This document shows, one piece after another, positions 45,305-54,359 of a stretch of DNA of 64,000 nucleotides; position 1 is the stretch's first letter; each line of letters starts with the position of its first letter. The stretch comes from Zopfochytrium polystomum. Taxonomy: Eukaryota > Chytridiomycota > Chytridiomycetes > Chytridiales > Chytridiaceae. Below the pieces are notes generated by a model that had not been told where the DNA came from, did not search any database, and saw only the letters and a list, made by a program, of their open reading frames with translations. The stretch lies in NCBI GenBank assembly GCA_025765615.1, contig JAIVFJ010000272.1, forward strand, positions 1-64,000. Reading direction: 5' to 3'. The translations under genes were made by a program, and so were the position numbers.

Positions 45305-45319
45305 TTTCTGGAACTTTCT
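45305..45319 (+). promoter_or_regulatory. third heat-shock element, near TATA
   Basis: TTTCTGGAACTTTCT gives three perfect in-phase units (TTC, GAA, TTC), 32 bases upstream of the TATA box. Confidence 0.65.
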
Positions 45320-45350
45320 TTGAGTCTTGACAAGGAAGACTCTCAAAAGG

Positions 45351-45360
45351 TATAAAAGGG
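45351..45360 (+). promoter_or_regulatory. LTR TATA box
   Basis: TATAAAAGGG, a strong TATA match inside the LTR, about 35 bases before the AAGTGAATTAT segment that is the predicted RNA 5' end. The 3' LTR has the same box at 62,625. Confidence 0.8.
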
Positions 45361-45385
45361 GGATGGGGGACCTGTCCCATCCCTC

Positions 45386-45396
45386 AAGTGAATTAT
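45386..45396 (+). promoter_or_regulatory. predicted RNA 5' end / self-primer segment
   Basis: AAGTGAATTAT in the LTR is perfectly complementary to the sequence just inside the LTR (45,469-45,479). In the Tf1 family the first 11 nt of the transcript pair with such a site and prime minus-strand synthesis. Confidence 0.6.
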
Positions 45397-45468
45397 TGTT
45401 TCCAATACAATCATCACTCCTCTCAGTTCCTTGTCTGCCTTGTCCTGTCCTGCCCTGTTCCTGACATC

Positions 45469-45479
45469 ATAATTCACTT
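45469..45479 (+). promoter_or_regulatory. putative self-priming primer-binding site
   Basis: ATAATTCACTT lies two bases after the 5' LTR and is the exact reverse complement of 45,386-45,396. No match to a common tRNA 3' end was recognised here, which supports self-priming. Confidence 0.6.
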
Positions 45480-45506
45480 CACCCTCTCCTACTACTCTCT
45501 GCCATC

Positions 45507-46431
45507 ATGTCTGACCCAAACAACACCTTCCCTGATGCAACTGCCTTCCAAGCCTTGATGGACCAATTACAAGCCCTTTCAAGACAGACACACCAACTTC
45601 AAGAACAAGTCCTTCACCAGCAGCACCAGCTTCAACAACAACTTCACCAACAAGAACATCAAGCTCTTCCCCTGCCCCAAGCCAACCAAGCAAGAGAGCC
45701 CAAGGTTCCCAGCCCTGACAAGTTCACTGGGCTGGCCAAAGACCTTAGGAACTTTATGGCCACTGTGGAGAATGTCATCCTTCTCCAACCTTCAAGATTT
45801 CCCAGTGAGCAAGTCAAGGTTCTTTTCACAAGCACCCTCCTGTCTGGTCAAGCTCAATCATGGTACAGATCTCTCCCAAGTGCACCCACCACCCTGCAAG
45901 AGCTCTGGGAGGGGCTGGAAGCTACCTTTGGTGACCCCTACGCATCTTGGACAGCAAGATCCAAGCTCAAGCATATCAAGCAAGGAAAGCAATCTTGTGT
46001 GGCCTACACCAACCAATTCAAGCAACTAGCCAGAGACTCTGGATACAATGATGCAGCTCTGATGGAGCTGTACCATGATGGTCTCCATGAGTCTATCCAA
46101 GACATGCTCTCCCAGTCTCTGGACATCCCTGAGACCTTGGAAGAGTACATTCTCCTTGCCATCAAGATTGACAACAGACTCTACTCCAAGAGGCTGAAGC
46201 AAAGACAAGTAGGAACTACATCAAGACCTAACCCCAGTCCCTCAAGCTCTTACAGTTCCTGAACCCATGCAAGTGGATGCAGTTGAGACACTTCCTAAGG
46301 GTCCTCTGAGCCAAGAGGAGAAAACAAGGAGGGCCCAGCAGGGACTGTGTTTCTACTGTGGCTCCAAGGAACATGCTGTCAAGGACTGCCCAAGGAAGAA
46401 GCACCCAAACTCCCAGGTCCAGGCTCACTGA
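45507..46431 (+). pseudogene. gag: gag (capsid and nucleocapsid), one frameshift
   Basis: From ATG 45,507 the frame reads a Gln-rich coiled N-terminus, then the capsid-like region (KFTGLAKDLRNFMATVENVI, GQAQSWYRSLPSAPTTLQEL, KQGKQSCVAYTNQFKQLARD, ALMELYHDGLHESIQDMLSQ) typical of Ty3/gypsy Gag. It meets a stop at 46,260. In the next frame the protein goes on with PEPMQVDAVETLPKGPLSQE and the zinc knuckle CFYCGSKEHAVKDC (C-x2-C-x4-H-x4-C), so a single-base change at about 46,245 splits it. Gag builds the virus-like particle and the knuckle binds RNA. Confidence 0.85.
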
Positions 46432-46925
46432 GGGGCAATTCCCTGGACCCTCCTCCAAGCTGCCCCTGTTTCATCACCACCACCAGCACCACAAACACCT
46501 CAGATTCCAAGCCCCACCAACTCACCATGGATGTCAAGATTCAACTCTCACCCAAGTCAACCATCACAACCAAGGCCCTTATCGACTCTGGATCATCCTG
46601 CAACATCATTGATGCCACCCTTGCCAAGTCTTGTGCCATTCCCACCATCAAGAAATCCACACCCCTCAAGGTCCACTTTGCCAATCATGCTCTGTTCAAG
46701 GAAATCAGCCATGAAACCAAGCTAAACCTCCACATCCAAGACTTTCCACCATCCATGGTCAACCTGGAAGTATTGGATCTTGGCTCACCCACATTCTCTG
46801 TCATCCTGGGATTACCATGGCTGCAAGCCCAGAACCCTGACATTGATTGGGTCACTGGTCAAGTCCAACCTCCACCAATTGGAACAGTCACCCAAAACTC
46901 AAGTCAAGCCCCCAAGTCTCATGCT
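46431..46925 (+). CDS. pro: retroviral-type aspartic protease region
   Basis: A frame open from about 46,347 contains the retropepsin active site (KALIDSGSSCNIID, with Asp-Ser-Gly), LNLHIQDFPPSMVNLEVLDL and the second conserved block FSVILGLPWLQAQNPDIDW. It continues uninterrupted into the first tandem unit. It is in a different frame from the zinc knuckle, so either a frameshift or sequence error lies near 46,430. The enzyme cuts the Gag-Pol polyprotein. Confidence 0.8.
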
Positions 46926-49400
46926 CTCAAGCCCCTGATTCAAGATTCACAGCCAGCCAAGACTCAAGTTCCACAGTTCACAGTTCACAGTCAAGATTCA
47001 AGTAGAGCTCATAGAGCTCACAGTCATGGCCAAGACTCTAGTTCACAGAACCCACAGTCAAGGATTCAAGTACCACAGTTCACAGTCCACATTCAAGATT
47101 CAAGTTCCACAGCTCACAGTCTTTGCCAAGAACAGAACTCTCAGTCAAAGATTCAAGAATCACAGTTCCCAGTCAAGAATTCATGCACCACTGCTGAAGA
47201 GCACAGGAACTTGGACCCATCAGACCTTTTGCTGGCATCCAAGCTACCAAAAGAATATCTCCCTTATGCTGATGTGTTTTCCAAGACCAAGGCAGACCTG
47301 CTACCAGCTCAGAGGCCTTATGACTGTGAAATCCCACTCAAGGATGAAACTTGCAGCCCACCTTTCAAGCCACTGTACCACCTCTCTCCACCAGAAGCCC
47401 AAGGCCCTCCAAGAATACATTGAAGAAATGCTGAACAAGGGATTCATCCAACCTTCCAAGTCACCAGCTGGAGCTCCCATCTTTTTGTCAAGAAGAAGGA
47501 TGGGGGCTGAGACCCTGCGTGGACTACAGAGATCTCAATGAGATGACAGTCAAGAACCGCTATCCACTGCCTCTCATCTCTGAATTACTGGACAAACTGG
47601 AGCCATGCAAGGATATTTTCCAAGATTGACCTCAGAGGTGCCTACAATTTGGTCAGAATTAAGCCCCAGGATCAATGGAAGACTGCCTTCATATGCAAAA
47701 TACGGTCACTTTGAGTACTTGGTCATGCCCTTTGGACTTACCAATGCTCCAGCTATTTTCCAAGGCATGATGAATGACATCTTCAGGGATATTCTGGACC
47801 TTTTTGTGATTGTCTACCTGGATGATATCCTGGTATTTTCGTCCGACACTGCAAAGCCATATGGGACATGTCAAGACTGTCTTGGAGAGACTCAGACAGC
47901 ATCACCTCTATGCAAAGCTGGAGAAGTGCGAATTCCACAAGACCTCCATTGAGTTTTTGGGGTTCATTGTGTCTGACAAAGGGATCTCCATGGCACCAGA
48001 CAAGATCCAAACTATTCTTGAATGGAAGGCTCCAAATTCCATCAAGGATGTTCAAAGCTTCCTTGGGTTTTGCAACTTCTACAGAACCTTCATTGCCAAC
48101 TATTCTGCCATAGCCAAGCCTCTCACTGATCTCACCAAGAAGACCACCAAGTTTGAATGGACCCCAGCAGCAGAGCAAGCCTGGCTAGCTCTTAAGACAG
48201 CAACCACAAGTGCACCACTCCTTAAGCATGTGGATCCCTTGCTTCCCTTCACCTTGGAAACTGATGCCTCAGACTATGCCCTCGGTGCTGTTCTGTCCCA
48301 GCCACGCTCTCAGGACCCCTCTGCTCCTCTGCATCCAGTGGCATATTACTCCAGGAAGCTGAACAGTGCTGAGTGTAACTACACAGTCCATGACAAGGAG
48401 TTGCTTGCAAATTGTGGAAGCATTCAAATTCTGGAGACACTACTTGGCTGGTTCTAAAGGCATCTCTGTCTATTCTGATCACAAGAACCTCACCTTCTTC
48501 AGGGCAAGGAGGTTGCTCAAGCAGAGGCATGCCAGGTGGGCTGAACTGCTCTCTGAGTATGACTTTAAGCTGTGCTATTCTCCTGGCCACCTGAACACTG
48601 TGGCCTGATGCCCTGTCAAGAAGAACAGACCTTGCACCTGAAGGGGGAGATGGTTTCACACCCACCATCCAAGACACACCTTCATTGCTTCCTGACAGTG
48701 TGTGGGCCCATGCTATTCCAAGGACCCCAAGCCTCACAAGATTCAAGTCAGCCAAGAGGAGGAAAAACTTGAGATACTCAAGACAAGGCATGATGCAGCA
48801 ACAGCTGGACACCCAGGAGAGCACAAGACATATGAGCTTGTTTCCAGAGACTTCTACTGGCCAGGCAGGAGAGGAAGTACATCAAGAACTATGTCAGCAG
48901 CTGTGAAACCTGTCAAAGAAACAAATCCAGCAGACACAAGCCCTATGGACTTCTGGAGCCCCTCCCAATTGCCATCAGCCCTTGGTCATCAATATCCATG
49001 GACTTCATTGTGAAACTGCCCCCATCCCATGGATTTGACTCTATCCTTGTTGTCATCTGCAGAAGGACAAGTTGGCCCATTTTATCCCCTGCACTGAGAA
49101 TATAGATGCACAAGGAACAGCAGACCTGTTTTTGCAGCACATATTCAGGCTCCATGGGCTGCTCAGTCAATCATCAGTGACAGAGGACCTCAGTTCAGAT
49201 CTCAATTTTGGAAAGCACTCACAACAGCCCTTGGAATCAAGTCTCAACTGTCAACTGCTTATCACCCTCAGACTGATGGGCAAAACAGAAAGAACAAACC
49301 AGACTCTGGAGCAGTATTTGAGGTGCTATGTCAGCTATCAACAGGATGATTGGCCCACCCTCCTTCCGCTGGCAGAATTTGCTCTCAACAATTCTCTCCA
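46926..49400 (+). repeat. tandem pol unit 1, 2,475 bp, many single-base indels
   Basis: First copy of the array, running from the protease-RT linker through RT, RNase H and most of integrase. Compared with the inner copies it has roughly a dozen one-base gains or losses, mostly in homopolymers (for example at 47,398, 47,485, 47,600, 47,696, 47,850, 48,410 and 48,605), which break the frame repeatedly. It therefore cannot make a polymerase. Confidence 0.9.
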
Positions 49401-51875
49401 CTCAAGCCCCTGATTCAAGATTCACAGCCAGCCAAGACTCAAGTTTCCACAGTTCACAGTTCACAGTCAAGATTCAAGTAGAGCTCATAGAGCTCACAGT
49501 CATGGCCAAGACTCTAGTTCACAGAACCCACAGTCAAGGATTCAAGTACCACAGTTCACAGTCCACATTCAAGATTCAAGTTCCAACAGCTCACAGTCTT
49601 TGCCAAGAACAGAACTCTCAGTCAAAGATTCAAGAATCACAGTTCCCCAGTCAAGAATTCATGCACCACTGCTGAAGAGCACAGGAACTTGGACCCATCA
49701 GACCTTTTGCTGGCATCCAAGGCTACCAAAAGAATATCTCCCTTATGCTGATGTGTTTTCCAAGACCAAGGCAGACCTGCTACCAGCTCAGAGGCCTTAT
49801 GACTGTGAAATCCCACTCAAGGATGAAACTTGCAGCCCACCTTTCAAGCCACTGTACCACCTCTCTCCACCAGAAGCCAAGGCCCTCCAAGAATACATTG
49901 AAGAAATGCTGAACAAGGGATTCATCCAACCTTCCAAGTCACCAGCTGGAGCTCCCATCTTTTTTGTCAAGAAGAAGGATGGGGGGCTGAGACCCTGCGT
50001 GGACTACAGAGATCTCAATGAGATGACAGTCAAGAACCGCTATCCACTGCCTCTCATCTCTGAATTACTGGACAAACTGAGCCATGCAAGGATATTTCCA
50101 AGATTGACCTCAGAGGTGCCTACAATTTGGTCAGAATTAAGCCCCCAGGATCAATGGAAGACTGCCTTCAGATGCAAATACGGTCACTTTGAGTACTTGG
50201 TCATGCCCTTTGGACTTACCAATGCTCCAGCTATTTTCCAAGGCATGATGAATGACATCTTCAGGGATATTCTGGACCTTTTTGTGATTGTCTACCTGGA
50301 TGATATCCTGGTATTTTCGTCCGACACTGCAAGCCATATGGGACATGTCAAGACTGTCTTGGAGAGACTCAGACAGCATCACCTCTATGCAAAGCTGGAG
50401 AAGTGCGAATTCCACAAGACCTCCATTGAGTTTTTGGGGTTCATTGTGTCTGACAAAGGGATCTCCATGGCACCAGACAAGATCCAAACTATTCTTGAAT
50501 GGAAGGCTCCAAATTCCATCAAGGATGTTCAAAGCTTCCTTGGGTTTTGCAACTTCTACAGAACCTTCATTGCCAACTATTCTGCCATAGCCAAGCCTCT
50601 CACTGATCTCACCAAGAAGACCACCAAGTTTGAATGGACCCCAGCAGCAGAGCAAGCCTGGCTAGCTCTTAAGACAGCAACCACAAGTGCACCACTCCTT
50701 AAGCATGTGGATCCCTTGCTTCCCTTCACCTTGGAAACTGATGCCTCAGACTATGCCCTCGGTGCTGTTCTGTCCCAGCCAAGCTCTCAGGACCCCTCTG
50801 CTCCTCTGCATCCAGTGGCATATTACTCCAGGAAGCTGAACAGTGCTGAGTGTAACTACACAGTCCATGACAAGGAGTTGCTTGCAATTGTGGAAGCATT
50901 CAAATTCTGGAGACACTACTTGGCTGGTTCTAAAGGCATCTCTGTCTATTCTGATCACAAGAACCTCACCTTCTTCAGGGCAAGGAGGTTGCTCAAGCAG
51001 AGGCATGCCAGGTGGGCTGAACTGCTCTCTGAGTATGACTTTAAGCTGTGCTATTCTCCTGGCCACCTGAACACTGTGGCTGATGCCCTGTCAAGAAGAA
51101 CAGACCTTGCACCTGAAGGGGGAGATGGTTTCACCCCACCATCCAAGACACACCTTTCATTGCTTCCTGACAGTGTGTGGGCCCATGCTATTTCCAAGGA
51201 CCCCAAGCCTCACAAGATTCAAGTCAGCCAAGAGGAGGAAAAACTTGAGATACTCAAGACAAGGCATGATGCAGCAACAGCTGGACACCCAGGAGAGCAC
51301 AAGACATATGAGCTTGTTTCCAGAGACTTCTACTGGCCAGGCATGAGGAAGTACATCAAGAACTATGTCAGCAGCTGTGAAACCTGTCAAAGAAACAAAT
51401 CCAGCAGACACAAGCCCTATGGACTTCTGGAGCCCCTCCCAATTGCCATCAGCCCTTGGTCATCAATATCCATGGACTTCATTGTGAAACTGCCCCCATC
51501 CCATGGATTTGACTCTATCCTTGTTGTCATCTGCAGAAGGACAAAGTTGGCCCATTTTATCCCCTGCACTGAGAATATAGATGCACAAGGAACAGCAGAC
51601 CTGTTTTTGCAGCACATATTCAGGCTCCATGGGCTGCCTCAGTCAATCATCAGTGACAGAGGACCTCAGTTCAGATCTCAATTTTGGAAAGCACTCACAA
51701 CAGCCCTTGGAATCAAGTCTCAACTGTCAACTGCTTATCACCCTCAGACTGATGGGCAAACAGAAAGAACAAACCAGACTCTGGAGCAGTATTTGAGGTG
51801 CTATGTCAGCTATCAACAGGATGATTGGCCCACCCTCCTTCCGCTGGCAGAATTTGCTCTCAACAATTCTCTCCA
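49401..51875 (+). repeat. tandem pol unit 2, 2,475 bp
   Basis: Second copy. Single-base indels are confined to its first 750 bases (for example near 49,443, 49,585, 49,645, 49,720, 50,095 and 50,142); from about 50,150 it equals the inner copies. A frame open from 49,600 to 51,888 covers RT, RNase H and integrase but is altered around 50,095-50,142 ([11 protein letters not shown] is lost). Confidence 0.9.
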
Positions 51876-54359
51876 CTCAAGCCCCTGATTCAAGATTCAC
51901 AGCCAGCCAAGACTCAAGTTCCACAGTTCACAGTTCACAGTCAAGATTCAAGTAGAGCTCATAGAGCTCACAGTCATGGCCAAGACTCTAGTTCACAGAA
52001 CCCACAGTCAAGGATTCAAGTACCACAGTTCACAGTCCACATTCAAGATTCAAGTTCCACAGCTCACAGTCTTTGCCAAGAACAGAACTCTCAGTCAAAG
52101 ATTCAAGAATCACAGTTCCCAGTCAAGAATTCATGCACCACTGCTGAAGAGCACAGGAACTTGGACCCATCAGACCTTTTGCTGGCATCCAAGCTACCAA
52201 AAGAATATCTCCCTTATGCTGATGTGTTTTCCAAGACCAAGGCAGACCTGCTACCAGCTCAGAGGCCTTATGACTGTGAAATCCCACTCAAGGATGAAAC
52301 TTGCAGCCCACCTTTCAAGCCACTGTACCACCTCTCTCCACCAGAAGCCAAGGCCCTCCAAGAATACATTGAAGAAATGCTGAACAAGGGATTCATCCAA
52401 CCTTCCAAGTCACCAGCTGGAGCTCCCATCTTTTTTGTCAAGAAGAAGGATGGGGGGCTGAGACCCTGCGTGGACTACAGAGATCTCAATGAGATGACAG
52501 TCAAGAACCGCTATCCACTGCCTCTCATCTCTGAATTACTGGACAAACTGAGCCATGCAAGGATATTTTCCAAGATTGACCTCAGAGGTGCCTACAATTT
52601 GGTCAGAATTAAGCCCCAGGATCAATGGAAGACTGCCTTCAGATGCAAATACGGTCACTTTGAGTACTTGGTCATGCCCTTTGGACTTACCAATGCTCCA
52701 GCTATTTTCCAAGGCATGATGAATGACATCTTCAGGGATATTCTGGACCTTTTTGTGATTGTCTACCTGGATGATATCCTGGTATTTTCGTCCGACACTG
52801 CAAGCCATATGGGACATGTCAAGACTGTCTTGGAGAGACTCAGACAGCATCACCTCTATGCAAAGCTGGAGAAGTGCGAATTCCACAAGACCTCCATTGA
52901 GTTTTTGGGGTTCATTGTGTCTGACAAAGGGATCTCCATGGCACCAGACAAGATCCAAACTATTCTTGAATGGAAGGCTCCAAATTCCATCAAGGATGTT
53001 CAAAGCTTCCTTGGGTTTTGCAACTTCTACAGAACCTTCATTGCCAACTATTCTGCCATAGCCAAGCCTCTCACTGATCTCACCAAGAAGACCACCAAGT
53101 TTGAATGGACCCCAGCAGCAGAGCAAGCCTGGCTAGCTCTTAAGACAGCAACCACAAGTGCACCACTCCTTAAGCATGTGGATCCCTTGCTTCCCTTCAC
53201 CTTGGAAACTGATGCCTCAGACTATGCCCTCGGTGCTGTTCTGTCCCAGCCAAGCTCTCAGGACCCCTCTGCTCCTCTGCATCCAGTGGCATATTACTCC
53301 AGGAAGCTGAACAGTGCTGAGTGTAACTACACAGTCCATGACAAGGAGTTGCTTGCAATTGTGGAAGCATTCAAATTCTGGAGACACTACTTGGCTGGTT
53401 CTAAAGGCATCTCTGTCTATTCTGATCACAAGAACCTCACCTTCTTCAGGGCAAGGAGGTTGCTCAAGCAGAGGCATGCCAGGTGGGCTGAACTGCTCTC
53501 TGAGTATGACTTTAAGCTGTGCTATTCTCCTGGCCACCTGAACACTGTGGCTGATGCCCTGTCAAGAAGAACAGACCTTGCACCTGAAGGGGGAGATGGT
53601 TTCACCCCACCATCCAAGACACACCTTTCATTGCTTCCTGACAGTGTGTGGGCCCATGCTATTTCCAAGGACCCCAAGCCTCACAAGATTCAAGTCAGCC
53701 AAGAGGAGGAAAAACTTGAGATACTCAAGACAAGGCATGATGCAGCAACAGCTGGACACCCAGGAGAGCACAAGACATATGAGCTTGTTTCCAGAGACTT
53801 CTACTGGCCAGGCATGAGGAAGTACATCAAGAACTATGTCAGCAGCTGTGAAACCTGTCAAAGAAACAAATCCAGCAGACACAAGCCCTATGGACTTCTG
53901 GAGCCCCTCCCAATTGCCATCAGCCCTTGGTCATCAATATCCATGGACTTCATTGTGAAACTGCCCCCATCCCATGGATTTGACTCTATCCTTGTTGTCA
54001 TCTGCAGAAGGACAAAGTTGGCCCATTTTATCCCCTGCACTGAGAATATAGATGCACAAGGAACAGCAGACCTGTTTTTGCAGCACATATTCAGGCTCCA
54101 TGGGCTGCCTCAGTCAATCATCAGTGACAGAGGACCTCAGTTCAGATCTCAATTTTGGAAAGCACTCACAACAGCCCTTGGAATCAAGTCTCAACTGTCA
54201 ACTGCTTATCACCCTCAGACTGATGGGCAAACAGAAAGAACAAACCAGACTCTGGAGCAGTATTTGAGGTGCTATGTCAGCTATCAACAGGATGATTGGC
54301 CCACCCTCCTTCCGCTGGCAGAATTTGCTCTCAACAATTCTCTCCACTCAAGCCCCTGA
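51825..54359 (+). CDS. pol: pol polyprotein segment: RT, RNase H, integrase core
   Basis: Open frame of 844 codons with no ATG at its start. Domains in order: linker of Ser/Gln-rich repeats (1-100), reverse transcriptase (about 170-350; [55 protein letters not shown]), RNase H (about 450-570; TLETDASDYALGAVL, VYSDHKNLTFFRARR), integrase zinc finger ([16 protein letters not shown] with CETC) and DDE core ([42 protein letters not shown]). It lacks the integrase C-terminus and chromodomain because the junction cuts it after NNSLHSS. Translation would need initiation inside the array, so it is unlikely to be expressed as drawn. Confidence 0.75.
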   Translation: MAHPPSAGRICSQQFSPLKPLIQDSQPAKTQVPQFTVHSQDSSRAHRAHSHGQDSSSQNPQSRIQVPQFTVHIQDSSSTAHSLCQEQNSQSKIQESQFPVKNSCTTAEEHRNLDPSDLLLASKLPKEYLPYADVFSKTKADLLPAQRPYDCEIPLKDETCSPPFKPLYHLSPPEAKALQEYIEEMLNKGFIQPSKSPAGAPIFFVKKKDGGLRPCVDYRDLNEMTVKNRYPLPLISELLDKLSHARIFSKIDLRGAYNLVRIKPQDQWKTAFRCKYGHFEYLVMPFGLTNAPAIFQGMMNDIFRDILDLFVIVYLDDILVFSSDTASHMGHVKTVLERLRQHHLYAKLEKCEFHKTSIEFLGFIVSDKGISMAPDKIQTILEWKAPNSIKDVQSFLGFCNFYRTFIANYSAIAKPLTDLTKKTTKFEWTPAAEQAWLALKTATTSAPLLKHVDPLLPFTLETDASDYALGAVLSQPSSQDPSAPLHPVAYYSRKLNSAECNYTVHDKELLAIVEAFKFWRHYLAGSKGISVYSDHKNLTFFRARRLLKQRHARWAELLSEYDFKLCYSPGHLNTVADALSRRTDLAPEGGDGFTPPSKTHLSLLPDSVWAHAISKDPKPHKIQVSQEEEKLEILKTRHDAATAGHPGEHKTYELVSRDFYWPGMRKYIKNYVSSCETCQRNKSSRHKPYGLLEPLPIAISPWSSISMDFIVKLPPSHGFDSILVVICRRTKLAHFIPCTENIDAQGTADLFLQHIFRLHGLPQSIISDRGPQFRSQFWKALTTALGIKSQLSTAYHPQTDGQTERTNQTLEQYLRCYVSYQQDDWPTLLPLAEFALNNSLHSSP
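51876..54346 (+). repeat. tandem pol unit 3, 2,471 bp
   Basis: Third copy. It appears identical to units 4 and 5 at every place compared. The 844-codon frame here (51,825-54,359) starts out of phase in the end of the previous copy without an ATG, switches to linker-RT-RNase H-integrase sequence at the junction and stops at TGA 54,357 just after the next junction. Confidence 0.93.

Larger units (their letters stand above)
45159..45466 (+). repeat. 5' LTR
   Basis: 308 bp, starting TGTTATGAATCACCC and ending CCTGTTCCTGACA (TG...CA). It differs from the 3' LTR by about one substitution and one G-run indel, so insertion or homogenisation is recent. It contains GAAnnTTC arrays and a TATA box, annotated separately. 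Confidence 0.95.

Noticed and set aside
50137..50655. Minus-strand frames of about 170-196 codons repeated in each array unit
   Set aside because: They are antisense to the reverse transcriptase and recur simply because the unit is repeated.
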